This document shows positions 10,703-22,355 of a stretch of DNA of 64,000 nucleotides, piece after piece. Below the pieces are notes generated by a model. The model was not told the DNA's origin and made no database searches. It saw only the letters and a program-made list of their open reading frames with translations. The DNA is taken from contig CM065802.1 in NCBI GenBank assembly GCA_033398695.1, positions 75,874,096-75,938,095 of the forward strand, given 5' to 3'. Each line of letters starts with the position of its first letter. The stretch's first letter is position 1. The position numbers were made by a program, and so were the translations under genes. Origin of the DNA: Orobanche coerulescens. Taxonomy: Eukaryota > Streptophyta > Magnoliopsida > Lamiales > Orobanchaceae.

Positions 10703-12301
10703 ACGGTTTTCGATGCCGTTATCCAGGCCGTATCTAATAATAGGCAACGATTAATTTTTGTTTACGGTCATGAAGGCACGGGAAAGACTTTTATATGGAA
10801 GAGTCTAATTTACTCGCTCAGGGCTGAGCGCAAGATAATTCTTGCAGTTGCTTCCTCCGGTATCGCGTCACTTCTCTTACCGTCAGGCCGTACTGCTCAT
10901 TCTAGATTCAAACTGCCTCTGGACCTCACAAATGAGTCTATGTGCACCATCAAGAAGCACACTCAGTTGGCTGATCTCTTGATACACACAGATGTAATTA
11001 TTTGGGACAAGGCCCCTATGAGCGAACGCAGATGCTTTGAAACTTTAGACCGTACTTTGCGGGATTTGCTGGACATGCCAAACGATGTCTTCGGTAAGAA
11101 ATCGGTCATACTAGGTGGCGACTTCAGGCAGACTCTGCCTGTGAAGAAAAGATCCTCGAAAGAGCAAATCATAGGATCATGTATTACTGAATCATATTTG
11201 TGGAAATATTTCGAAGTTTATACGTTGACAGATAATATGCGCCTAAGGGGATTGCAAAGTTCTCCTGACGAGGTGAATCGCAGTGGAGCATTTTCTCAGT
11301 GGTTGCTGAATGTACGGAATGGTACTATCGGTCAGCCAGATGATGCAGATCCGGAAAATACTTCATGGATACAGATACCTGAAATGTATCGCATTGATGA
11401 TAGTGAGAATGCAGGAATGGACCTTATACGGTTCGTATATGATGATAACATACTCCAGTCACCGACCGTCGAAGCGTTGCAGGAGAGAGCAATAGTTTGT
11501 CCGAAAAACGAAACAGCTGATGCCATAAACTCAGATATTTTGAAGATGTTGTCTGCGCCCAATCATACTTACACAAGTGAGGACATTGCTATACCACGCG
11601 GAAACGACGGAGGGGCTGTCGAGTTGCTTTACCTGCCAGAGTACCTTAACACGCTTACATTCGCCGGAATCCCGCCCCATAATCTTGAACTGAAAATTGG
11701 TACACCTATTATGCTGCTCAGGAATCTTAACTTAGCGGGAGGCCTTTGCAATGGCACACGTATGATCATGACATAGATGCTTGCTCGGGTTATCGAAGCC
11801 AGGATTATTACCGGCACCCGAATGTTGCAAAAGGTGTTCCTCTCACGGATCATGCTGTTTAACAGAGACGAACAACTCCCATTCATATTCAAAAGAAAGA
11901 AATTTCCGGTTAAAGTTTGTTACGCAATGACCATTAACAAGAGCCAGGGCCAGTCATTGAGCAAGATAGGTGTCTTCTTACCTGAACCAATATTTGGCCA
12001 CGGTCAATTATATGTGGCACTTTCAAGAGCAACGAGTCCTGCAGGATTAAAGATTCTCATCAAAGATCAGCCAAACAAACCGCCTAATACTACGAAAAAT
12101 ATCATATACAAGGACTTTTTAGAAAGCGTTGTCAGGCGCCAGGTTTTGGTCATAACAAATTTGATTATCACACTCTTTCTGTTGGCATCGGTACCAATAA
12201 GAATACAGCTAACTATAAATATTTTTGGAGAACTGACTTTACGTACAACCTGGCTGTATATTATTTGCGGTTTTAACATTTGTTTGTTCTCTGTTTTTTA
12301 A
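10703..12301 (+). pseudogene. Helitron PIF1-like helicase domain, with in-frame stop
   Basis: Superfamily 1 (PIF1-like) helicase fused to Rep. Walker A reads GHEGTGKTF (about 10767-10793). The Walker B region reads IIWDKAPM (about 10999-11022) where the family has D-E-A-P, so the catalytic Glu is Lys. Motif III is GGDFRQTLPV (about 11116-11145). Later motifs [11 protein letters not shown] (about 11929) and [16 protein letters not shown] (about 12010-12057) are present. A TAG stop at 11774-11776 interrupts the frame (CAG to TAG is the simplest change), and the same frame reopens at once. The helicase homology ends around 12115; the remaining codons to 12301 are hydrophobic and not recognised. 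Confidence 0.92.
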
Positions 12302-12770
12302 GTTTATCCTTGCAGATATTACAGAATATTGCTTTACCGTGTGCTATCATGGCTAGCTAGGGTTGCTATGATTCTTAAAATGCGATAACACTGAGAACAA
12401 GTCGTGCACTGGTTCTGTGATGTTCTTATCTGAAGCGTACACATACATACCAATGCTGTTTTGTTTATTCTGATATTAGATACCTATATAGATTCTATTT
12501 TCTCTGTTTGCTCGATCCTAGGATCATCACTGATGCATGGTTGACAGAACATATCCATTCACAGAGGCAAAAAAAAATGTATCCGTTGATTTCCTACATT
12601 AAGGTGAATCTAGCAGAGTAGGTAGGTTCTCGGTTAGATTAAGTGGTGTGTGTTATTTGCCTAGGCTATTCTTATATTTTTGGCACTTTCATTTCACGAA
12701 AATACTGTTTAACAAATCCATGTATTTATGAATATTAACGAATCCTACATTTCATTTAATTTATAGGAAA
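12302..12770 (+). other. Spacer between Helitron helicase and RPA-like gene
   Basis: No reading frame or RNA gene is recognised. The sequence is moderately AT-rich. An ATG in suitable context opens the RPA-like exon at 12771, directly after TTTATAG, which could also be a 3' splice site. Confidence 0.5.
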
Positions 12771-15537
12771 ATGTCGGATTATAGAAGGGCAGCTGCTACT
12801 GTGAAATCCATTGGAAAGAGACCGCTTGAGGAAATTGAAATCATTGGTGTGGCAAATATCGGTCTACCAGACAATGGCAAGTGCGTGCGTGTTAAAGTGT
12901 ACCGAAAATGGACAGTGACACCAGCAAGAGGCTCGCGACAGCTAACTTTTAGCTGCATACTACTGGATCAACAGGTGATATAATTTTGTGCCCTGTTTGA
13001 GAACAGGTATTCAGTTCATCATCTCTTAACATGTGTATGTCTTCGTTATGGTGCAGGGCGGGGCGATACAGGCAAATGCAGAAGGCCGGGAACGTATCCG
13101 CTTCGACAAGACTCTTCGTGAAAATGAGGCATAAACAATTAGCGGCTTTAGGTTATTAGACACAAAACCGTGGCTGCGTACATTGTCAAATCCTTTCACA
13201 CTGATATTAGGAAGTGCTACGGACATTCAGCCATTTTCTGGAAATGGCTTTCCACTACATCATTTCAACTTTGCTACCTATGACGAGTTATATTTACGTG
13301 CTGATAGAAATGACATCGTATTAACAGGTAACTATCATCGCCGCTATTATTTTATCTCCATTACCCTGTTTGAGTGCATGTTTCTAAATGCAGATTATAT
13401 CGGTTGTGTTTGGAATGCCGGTGACTTGCAAGAACCCAGGGTTCCCAGCCAAAAACAGGTTATCTGGAGAGATATAATGCTCCATAACTTAGAGTAAGTC
13501 TTCACACATCCACAGATGCACCAATGTTTCCCAGTCATAGTAAAATAACGGTCCCTTTTTCTTGCAGAGGAGACACTGTTAGATTCACTTTGTGGAATGA
13601 AAATGCCAAACCATTTGACAAAAACGCATATGAAAAAGAAGCTAAGCCAACTGTAATGGCAGTCAGTTCGTGCTGGGTCAAAACATACAGAGGTAATGAG
13701 ATTATTACATGTACACATTCATGACAAGCGCGTGATCGTATAACTAATAAATGAAACGTTAAATGCAGGATTACAACTTTCCAGCACCCCCGCCACCTGC
13801 TACTACTTCAACCCTGCCATTCCTGAAATGGATTATATACTCAGCATGTGAGTTGTTAAAAACCAAAATATGTATCATACATTCAAACATATTCATATCA
13901 TATGTTGCAAAAACCCTTACAATGAAACATCCCTTTCAATATTCGTGTTTACAAATAATATTTGGTTGCACTACCAAAACCTGCTTCTAACTTCCAGTAG
14001 CTATACAGGTATGACGAACTTCTAGCACCGCCAGTGATACAGAATGTCCGGGGTCAACGATATGACAACATCGAATAGGAAAAATTAAGAAACAGAGTGA
14101 CCATCGATCAGTTGCTGCGAGAAGATCCGCGTAACCAAACAGTAAGGATTACCAATTTCTAGAAACTGAATCAATAATAATACTGGCCAGGTATAAATAC
14201 AGAAAAATCGTGCCTCCCACTTTTAATATCATATCGCCAGAACTTTAGATAGCTTTTTACCAAATCAGGAGATCCAAATTTATAACCATTTTTTAAATTA
14301 TTGCAAGGCCAATTTCAGATACGGACAATTGAAACGCATGTGTCATAAGCTCTAATCTTATCCTAATTTACGATTCATCTTCGTATTAGTCTTTGATAAT
14401 TTCAGCTATTGATTTTTCTCAATCCTCTTGCATCTGTTTATTAATTTGAGGCTCAATCTTGCAGGGTGTCCGGTTTACAGTCATTGTCACAGTCCTGGAA
14501 ATAGTTGTTGGAAGGCCATGGTTCTTTCGAAGATGCCGCGACTGCAGGCACAAAATATTAAACGGCCGCCCACATGCACATTTCCAGCCACCTACTCCTG
14601 GAGAACCGAATGACTACAGGTACAATAACCTAACAAGCCAAAAACCGTATTAATGTAATATCTTTTCAACAAGCGACATATGAAATGTAATCTTAAAAAT
14701 TTTTACAGAATATTCAACGAATATATTCGACTAAACTCACCATAGTAAGTTAGTTTGTAAATAAGAAATAAAAACCGCTGCTATAAAATAATCACAAAAA
14801 CAAAGGTTTTAAAGGTGTCAGTTTTTGCTTTTCAGTCTAGGTGAGGCTTTCGGAAAGTCAATATAAAAAGCGAAGTTTAACAAAATTTCAAAAACACCCT
14901 ATATATATATCTATGCTTCCCTTTAGTAACCTATTTGTTTTTTTAGCCTTCAACTCTTACGTAGAATTTTTTTTCCCTTTACTTTTACAGCTACAGTTTC
15001 CGGATGCTGATATCTGACAACACCGGAGTTTTGACATTGACATGCTTCAGTAACGAGGCCCACTCGATGGTCACTGAATGCAATGAAATCGTGTCAGACC
15101 AAGGCTTCACAGATCCATATGCGCCACCGCCTGTTTTAACAGCACTTGAAGGAACCGTTCACCTATTTCAGCTACATTATTCAACAAACTCTACAAAAGA
15201 AAATCCGATATATATTCTCGACACGGTATTGGAAACAGGCCCGCATTTGCTGATACAGGCAGAGGAACACGCACGCGCCAACCTCACAATAAGACCATCG
15301 CAAAGCGAAACACTCTTACTAACAGGTCCTGAAACCGAGACACAAGCAGGAACCCACTCACCATCGATACCGATAAGAAGCAACACCCCGCAGGCTTCAA
15401 TACCCGCAGCTCTTGAAACTGTCACCAATATGCACACCGCAAAAAGTTCCACCCCTGTTACTGTCGAAAACATAGCTACTGCTCACAGAGAGTGCGAAAA
15501 AATCGAGGTTGGAAAAAGATCATTCAAGACAACTTGA
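12771..15537 (+). pseudogene. Helitron-encoded RPA1-like single-strand DNA-binding protein (multi-exon, decayed)
   Basis: Plant Helitrons often carry an RPA70-like gene, thought to coat single-stranded DNA during transposition. Exon-like blocks with GT/AG edges are: 12771-12974 (KCVRVKVYRKWTV, first OB-fold), 13057-13327 (SNPFTLILGSATDIQPF), 13394-13493 (DYIGCVWNAGDLQEPRVP), 13568-13692 (GDTVRFTLWNENAKPFD) and 13769-13847 (PAPPPPATTSTLPFLKW). Further blocks lie at about 14465-14620 (VVGRPWFFRRCRDCRHKIL, a zinc-binding CxxC piece) and 15004-15537 (DNTGVLTLTCFSNEAHSMV). A TAA at 13132-13134 interrupts the second block. The last block runs on into a Ser/Thr-rich tail. Exon limits are my reading of splice-like sites, not confirmed. 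Confidence 0.82.
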
Positions 15538-17094
15538 AAGAAGGAATGAAAGAAACGCACACAGCTACCAAAAAAAATAGGCAACAAGAATGATCATGTA
15601 ACAGGTAACTCAATTCCAGTTAATATGTACAAATGTAGCGTAATAATGTAAAATAAATGGTTGGTAATATTGGTACAATACTTAGTTTCAATAGCATGCT
15701 TTTTTATTTTTATTTCTTCCCCCCCACGAAAAAATACACTGCATCCACTTGATGATCGTTTAAAAGTGTGTGCTTCTGCTATGGGTAGTTGGTAGAAGGT
15801 ACCTAACCTCCTCTATCTCATCCACATGTTGTTTATTTGTTAGTTGTGAGGCGGTTATTGTGTTCGACCACTTTTTCTGATCATCAAGATCTGGTGTTTT
15901 TCAGCAAACAATCGTTGTTGCTAGGTCTGTAATCTTTCTTGGTTTTTTGGTTTGATTATGTTTTCTGTTGTTTTAATTGCCTGGGGTTTGAAGCTAGGAT
16001 TTTGATGATTGTGTTCTTTGATTATCTTTTCCGATGTTTTATTTGCATGAGGCGTGAAACTAGGGTTTTGAATTTTGATAATTGTGTTAGGTAATTTTTT
16101 TTCGCCATCTGGATTTGGTTACTTTTTTTTGAGGAAATTGTTGTTGTTCCTGGGTTTGATTATGGTTTCAGATGTTTTGGTTGCATGAGGTGTGAAACAA
16201 ACGTTTTACCAACTGCCCATAGGTTTGGAATATTTATGCTTTCTCATATTTTAATTGCATGTGTAGGGTTTTTCTTCTCAGCGAATTAATGTATGTGGTT
16301 ATGATAGATATTTGATGTATGTGATTGTGATGATTATGTTTTTTTATGAGTTTCTTTGGTTATGATTATTGAAACAAAATTGTACCAAAAAAACGCCGCA
16401 TTTTATACAACAACTGAAAAGATAAACAGATAGGTATCCAACGACACTAAACAGTTACATAAACTGATTTTGTTCATTCAACCACCATATACAAAAACAT
16501 TTCCAAAGAAACCTACTAAATAAAAGTCAATCACATTAAATTTTTCGTTATCAGTGACGGTGATCAGTGTAATAATCATCTAACCAGACAGGTATCATAT
16601 TCTCATTATACGCAAACGAAAACGAACACTCGACGGCCCGCCGCAACGCGGCGGCCTGTAGCTTTCCTTGTTTCTATAGTTTGCACCCCGGGCGGAGGTA
16701 AACCTTTTTTTTACAAAGTCAGCTTCTTGAAGCATATTTCTTGTCCTCTTTACGAAATCAGTCCAGCATAAGACTTCCACAGCACTAAGAAGAAAAAAAC
16801 CAAGGTTTAGGCCTCGAATGGGAACGTGATCGATGGGTGTTTGGGCTATGATATAAAATATTGGATCTGAATTTTATATTTTTATATTTGTTTGCTGTAA
16901 GACTTTTTTTTTTCCTATAAGACTTAAATTCTAAATACTTTTTTTTTCTAAATACTTAAATTCTAAATACTTAACCAACAACCTCTTACGTTTTTTCTCA
17001 ACTCATGTCTCTCTCTCTCTCTTTTATTTTCTTCAAACAAATATGACTCTTGTTCTGAAAATTATAATTATGTCATTCCCTTAATGTGTATTAC
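15538..17094. other. Non-coding stretch after the Helitron RPA-like gene
   Basis: No gene is recognised. A degenerate block of about 110-125 bp seems repeated around 15930-16270 (units around GCATGAGGTGTGAAAC and TAGGGTTTT), resembling plant 5' UTR or first-intron sequence. A GC-rich hairpin is at 16638-16654. A CT microsatellite is at about 17005-17025. The five bases ATTAC (17090-17094) are the presumed left TSD of element C. Confidence 0.45.
16638..16654 (+). other. GC-rich hairpin, candidate Helitron 3' terminal hairpin
   Basis: CCGCCGC (16638-16644), loop AAC, GCGGCGG (16648-16654) is a perfect 7-bp stem. Plant Helitrons end with such a hairpin 10-12 bp before CTRR. Here the following bases read CCTGTAGC and no exact CTRR is at that distance, so the terminus is either mutated or this is a coincidence. 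Confidence 0.4.
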
Positions 17095-19992
17095 TGTAAC
17101 ACCCCAAAAAGGCGGTCATTACAGTGTCGTGGACCCCACATTGGGACCCACCAGGCGATACCAAAAATAGATTAAAAACGCAATACTTGTGATATCGAAC
17201 CACAATAAATAGTCTTTACTCCGATTAGGAGTTTACAATAACATGGCCAATGGCCTTATTATACACAGGATCCAGAAACGCAAGTATAAACCATATGGAG
17301 ATGAAATATACCTCAAATAATAATATATTCGGTAAACAATTTAAATAAAGCGGAAAGATAAAATTACACGGTTTTGAACATAATCGGACAACAAAAAGAC
17401 TTGGGCCCCCCGAACTAGTATCCTTCGAACCTTTCGCCGTCACCATGATCTTCCCGTGCCTTGTCTTTTCCTCGACCTAAAATACAACACAAGTATTTCG
17501 CCCAACACAGTGTCAGATATACATGATAAATGATTTCTCAAGATATTATACAATTCACATATATATTAGATCTCAAGGAAAACATCCCGACTAACGAACA
17601 TACCCCTCGGGCGTATGAACGGTTACGTCGAACACATCCAAATATACATGGACTATGAACGATCAAAATAGTACGACTCAAGATGGACATCACAGTACGC
17701 CCGATCCGGAAATGTGTCAGTGCACATGTCCACCCCATATACGGAATTCAGGATATACGTGGGACAATGTACCTAATTAGCCTCACGAACTACGTCTCGT
17801 GTGCACAGTCCAGTACGGAAACATCCACGCATGACTATATATGTGCCTGGCTAAAAATCCTACACAATAACCAATTGGAACGCAGATATGATTCCGAATA
17901 TGTCACGATACAACATGACAACGAATTCAATACATCACATATCCGATTAAGGATCAAGAAACTCACCGAAATGACAATAAGGATCAATGATATCAACGGT
18001 TCAAAGTAACGAACTTGGGAATGCAATCCCCCGATGAAAAATGGAACATCATCACGAATAATATCAAATCACGGATCACAAATTCATAAGTGTTTCATAT
18101 ACACGAAACGCATAACCATCACAAGAATCCAAACATCATTATATCCAAGCAAGATAACTTGCCTCAATACGGAGACGAGAATAATCCTTCCTTGTCGGAC
18201 GAACAAACGGTCCTCGACTAATGTCGGTTACTCGAACAATCAACCTTGAAAGAAATATACTTCACTCAATGACACATTCATATAATTATCGATATCGAAT
18301 TTAGTGAGACGACATCCTAATTTCCATTTGAATAGTTCAACTTTCTCAAGACATCGAAGTTCTATTCCAAGAACTCTATTTACTTCATTCCACTCTTACA
18401 ATTGGTTTACAAGAAATTACCGAATATTTGCAAGAATAGGAATTGATCAATAATATGTTAAATAATCATCTTGTATCATTTAAGCCTATCAAGAACATCA
18501 CAATTGATCAAAGTGAAAATCTGCATAACCTTGTTCAATCACTATGTCAAGTTTATTTAGTTATAAATCCATATTATGATCATGAAGATTAACTCATATT
18601 AACACCATCCTTATAATCTTCTTACCAACCTGGAGAATCAAATATCACACCTATGAATTCACCTAGCTTAGGTTCAAGAACATCATTTTAATCTTCCAAT
18701 ATTCATCAAGGTGTTCTTAAAACATTTTATGACAACAATTCCAACAATCAACCTTAACTACAAGGAAACAAGGATTATTACTATCGTAATGATGTTATTA
18801 GTCCAGCAAGAAGATTGTGATTCTAGTAAACATGCTTACCACCATTTAAAACATCAAGAATACATCATTCCAAACCCTTAATTATCATATTCATCACTAA
18901 GTTGTTAAAAGCTTAACTACAAACATGTTTTACTTGATTAATTCAACATTAGGTGTAGTATACGCTATCACTAACATTATAACTACGAAATTATAGAGTA
19001 AAGTCGTACAACATACCTTCAGAAATGAAGAACAAAACACCAAAACCACAAGAACACACTCCAAGCTTCAAGAATGACTCTAAACTTCCAATCAACAAGC
19101 TCCAAATCAAGATGCAAAGCTCAAACACAAGTTGGAAGTAGGTAGAATTGGTCTAGGGAGGCAGGGGGATGATTATAGGAGAGAAAAATCGGAGTTTGGA
19201 CATGCAAAATGAAAGACACAAGTTTTTTTCCACACACGCACACGAGGGGGATCGTCCCCTGTCCTGAGTACCCCCCAAAGAGGCTGGAGCTCACCCCCAA
19301 TCTAGAGGTAAGTTTGCCAGCATGAACTGATCGCCTCATCGTCCCCACTTGGGTTACAGGCCCGCGCTTACTGGGCCCGGGCAGGGATGATTATAGGGGA
19401 GAAAAATCGGAGTTTGGATGTGCAAAATGAAAGACACAAGTTGTCTTTTTGTAACTGCACAGTTCGTTACGTACGTTATCCACATGTGTATAACGTACGT
19501 TAGCAGCTTTACGTACGCTACACCCAAAGTGTTATGTATGTCATTTAGTACCAGAGGCTACTGACTCAAAACACGAACATCATTACGTACGTTATGGCTT
19601 GGAGCATTACGTACGTAATGTAGGTCAACTAGGTTGCCTCAAAAAGGTCATATATTCGAATCACGCCCGGCCCCACACGCCGAAAGTTGAGATCGGATAA
19701 GACTACAAGCATTACATACGTAAACAGCACTTCCTTACGTATGTAAAGACAACATGATAGCGTACGTTAGGCTAAAGTCTTAGCGTACATTAAACACAGA
19801 ATTACTAACCCAAAAATGTACCTATCTATACAACGTCAAGAAATCAATCACAGTGCGAATGATAGTTATATTCAAGTCAATTATGATATATTCTAACACC
19901 AATAAACATTAAACAAATACAACAAGACTACAACGGTATTTGAATTATCCGAATAATACAACAGTAGGTAAGAATTTCTGTTGGATATTACA
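17095..19992 (-). repeat. 3' LTR of chromovirus C (2898 bp)
   Basis: In minus reading it starts TGTAATATCC (19992) and ends GGGGTGTTACA (17095). The same sequence occurs at 57112-57660 plus 63213-64000 as the other LTR. It contains an array of ACGTACGT-type palindromes (19466-19790) in U3 and an internal 60-bp duplication (19162-19222 and 19381-19441). The conserved terminal block CCTGGTGGGTCCCA...CACTGTAAT is near 17122-17157. Small reading frames duplicated in both LTR copies are not genes. Confidence 0.93.
19466..19790 (-). promoter_or_regulatory. U3 palindrome array of LTR C (ACGTACGT core)
   Basis: At least eight copies or variants occur, for example TTACGTACGTTA-like at 19466-19480, 19490-19502 and 19582-19594. 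The copy CATTACGTACGTAATG at 19605-19620 is a perfect 16-bp palindrome. Variants TAGCGTACGTTA and TTACGTATGTAA lie at 19735-19790. A weak TATA candidate on the minus strand (CTATAATC) lies about 70 bp downstream at 19388-19396; it is not convincing. Confidence 0.75.
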
Positions 19993-20024
19993 TACCCCCT
20001 TTAAAAGGAGTTTCATCCCCGAAA

Positions 20025-20585
20025 CTAAGGGGTAAACAATTCGGGATACCTCTCTTGCATGCTACTCTCCATCTCCCACGTGGCCTCCTCGACTCCGTGT
20101 CGTGACCACTGAACCTTCAGTAGGGGAATCGTCTTGTTCTGCAACTGTTGGACCCTCCTCTCAAGTATCCGTACGGGACGCTCTTCGTACGAATGATCCT
20201 CCGCTATCTCGATCTCATCGAACTGAAGTATATGACTCGGATCAGCAACATATTTCCTCAACTGGGAGACATGGAACATGTTATGAATTCGACTCAGAGC
20301 TGGTGGCAATGCCAGACGATAGGGTAGATTGCCTACTCGTTCCAAAACCTCAAACGGCCCAATATATCTCGAACTCAGCTTGCCCCTCTTCCCAAAACGA
20401 AAAACACCTCGAGTAGGACATACCTTCATTAACACATGGTCGCCAACCTCGAATTCAAGTGGTCGTCGATGGTTGTCTGCGTAAGACTTCTGTCGGCTTT
20501 GAGCCGTTAACAAACGACTCCTACTCAGAGCGATTTTCTCATGGGCTGCTAACAACATATCGGGTTCCATTCCCAAGGATTCAGA
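20025..20585 (-). pseudogene. Chromovirus C integrase C-terminal part and chromodomain-like tail
   Basis: This is the downstream half of the integrase split by solo LTR B. The region starts with ESLGMEPDMLLAAHEKIALSRSRLL and continues with [16 protein letters not shown] and GPFEVLERVGNLPYRLALPP. It ends with the chromodomain-like KVQWSRHGVEEATWE block and a stop at 20025-20027. The upstream half is at 32151-32384 and ends CWDDPSD; the two join in frame across the TCAGA duplication. The open frame extends to 20657, but its first 24 codons belong to LTR B, not to this protein. A polypurine-like AAAGGGGGTA stands between the stop and the LTR. Confidence 0.92.
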
Positions 20586-20958
20586 TGTAATATCCGCAAT
20601 TTCGAATTTCGGTAATTTTCTTTTTTCGGCGAAAGTTCGTTTTGACGACTCGCTCATGACCGTTTCGTCATTCCGAGAATGATTAATTCTGCACTTTTTA
20701 TCATCCGAGTTCGTTTCGGTGTCGTTTTGTTGAGTTCCGTGTCCTTAATCGACTTTTTCACATGGGAGTTCGACTTTGTAAAGTCACCATTAATTCTTGG
20801 AAACTCCAAAAATTCTGGATCTTTGCAATATTATAGATCATCAAGTTAGATTTCCAATGGTTCAAACGGTGAGTCAATCGGAGTCCAGACGAAGGAGTTA
20901 TGGTCGAAATAGCTAAGACTGCACGATGTGCCTTTTTGGTGTTGGAGTGGACTGTACT

Positions 20959-21058
20959 GTGTGCCGCGGCACACTTCGGCTGGGCCGCGACACTAAGCTA
21001 ATTTCTGGGCGTTTTTTTGGCCCTGGGCCGCGGTACACTTGTCCTGTGCCGCGGCACA
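20959..21058 (+). promoter_or_regulatory. U3 palindromes of LTR B (GTGCCGCGGCAC core)
   Basis: GTGTGCCGCGGCACAC at 20959-20974 is a perfect 16-bp palindrome, and TGTGCCGCGGCACA at 21045-21058 a perfect 14-bp one. Partial copies (GGGCCGCGACAC, GGGCCGCGGTACAC) lie between them. Element A inserted 12 bp beyond the last copy. No clear TATA box follows in the rejoined LTR. Confidence 0.75.
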
Positions 21059-21390
21059 CGGGCTTTTTCTGTAATATCCGGTATTTTCTTTCCCTTGTAT
21101 TTTCATTTTTGGGTATATTTCTCGGTCATAGTGACCCACATGTATCTTTCAGTATGTCCTTCCTGTCAATTGTTGAATTGTACTCTCGTTATTGTTCGTT
21201 GTTTCAACTTTCCTCGCATGAGTTCGACTTTGTTAGATCATCATTAATTTTTGGTGACTCCAAAAATTATAAATCTTTGCAATATTATAGAACATCGAAT
21301 TAGCTTCCCAATGGTTCAAACGGTGAGTCAATCGGAGTCCGGACGAGAGAGTTATGGTCGTTTCAGTTTTTGGCCGAGCACTCCCAGGAG

Positions 21391-21618
21391 CCTTTCGGCC
21401 GATAGGGGGCCGATAGACTCTCTCCGGCATCCCGTATGGGTATCGGTTGGGCTATCGGCCGATAGGCCGGCCGATATGTAAATTTCTTCACCTTCGAACT
21501 TCGGTAGCCTTTCGGCCGATAAGGGGGTCGATAGACCCTCTGCCGGCATTCCGTATGACTATCGGTTGGGCTATCGGCCGATAGGCGGCCGATAGGTTCT
21601 CATTGTTGCACTATAAAT
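21391..21618 (+). promoter_or_regulatory. U3 palindrome array (TATCGGCCGATA) and TATA box, 5' LTR A
   Basis: Two tandem units of about 120 bp each carry TTTCGGCCGATA followed by TATCGGCCGATA. The perfect 12-mers are at 21453-21464 and 21572-21583; the first is directly followed by GGCCGGCC. TATAAAT stands at 21612-21618, 29 bp after the last 12-mer. The equivalent region of the 3' LTR is 28058-28296. Confidence 0.85.
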
Positions 21619-22226
21619 GTGGTTTTGAGCGTGAATGCTCATTCTTTCCCTTTTTTCCACCGAGTCGCGAGAGAGAGATAGAGAGGGAGAGAGTTCTTCA
21701 TCCGGGGTCGATTTTCATCATTTCTTTTCGGTTGTGAGGCTCGGATAATCAATCTAACGCGTTCTACGGATCTTAGTACTCGAATCTTCCAAGGTAATGC
21801 TCTAAAACCCTATTTCGATTAATTTGGGGTTTTGGGTTTTTCTTCCGATTCGTTCCGTTTCGTTGGTGGATTCATGATGTATACGATTGATATTGTTAGT
21901 ATCTTTAGTTTTCCTACGGATTCATGGATATTTTGTGGATTTTTATGGAATCGAGAGGGTTTGGTTGTGGTCCGCCCTCGTTGTTATTTTTGTATGAATA
22001 TACATGAATCGTAGGCGGGTTTCCGTGTATTCCTTTTCCGTAATCGTCTAGAGTTGGTTGTGATTGTGTTGTTCGAATCGTTAGGTTCATCCGTCGGTTC
22101 CTCACGGTCGTGCTTGATTCTTCCGTTCCGTTCGCGTCACCGTCTATTAATCGAGGCAAGTATCCTTATGAACTTACAATCTTGGCATAGTAGTTTTGTA
22201 TGAGAAATTGTGTGTGTGTGTATGCT

Positions 22227-22355
22227 CACTACGGGTTAGACTCGACGGGGTCTCGGTAGGGGTCCACGGAGGTGTGGATCGACGAGCTTTGCTTTTAACC
22301 ACTACGGGTTAGATCCGACGGGGTCTCGGTAGGGGTCCACGGAGGTGTGGATCGA
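22227..22355 (+). repeat. Tandem repeat in LTR A with core GTTAGATCCGACGGGG
   Basis: Two copies of a roughly 73-bp unit start CACTACGGGTTAG at about 22227 and 22300. Each continues TCTCGGTAGGGGTCCACGG and AGGTGTGGATCGACG. The 3' LTR has the same pair at about 28915-29042. Confidence 0.85.

Larger units (their letters stand above)
9153..16660 (+). mobile_element. Helitron J (5' part missing, interrupted by Athila I)
   Basis: A plus-strand rolling-circle transposon remnant with Rep-helicase followed by an RPA-like gene, the usual plant Helitron gene order. The N-terminal third of Rep is absent here because Athila I interrupts it; that part would be left of the window. The right end is uncertain: a hairpin near 16638-16654 looks like a Helitron 3' terminal hairpin, but no clear CTRR end follows. 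Confidence 0.82.

Noticed and set aside
17683..18249. Two small frames also found at 63233-63823
   Set aside because: They are the two LTR copies of element C and show no protein signature.
20586..20657. Integrase frame extended by MSESSKRTFAEKRKLPKF
   Set aside because: These codons lie in solo LTR B and recur at 57661-57735 in the D LTR; the protein of C ends at the TSD.
21832..22014. Small protein frame beginning MGFSSDSF, also present at 28507-28698
   Set aside because: It occurs identically in both LTRs of element A, without homology; the duplication is that of the LTR.
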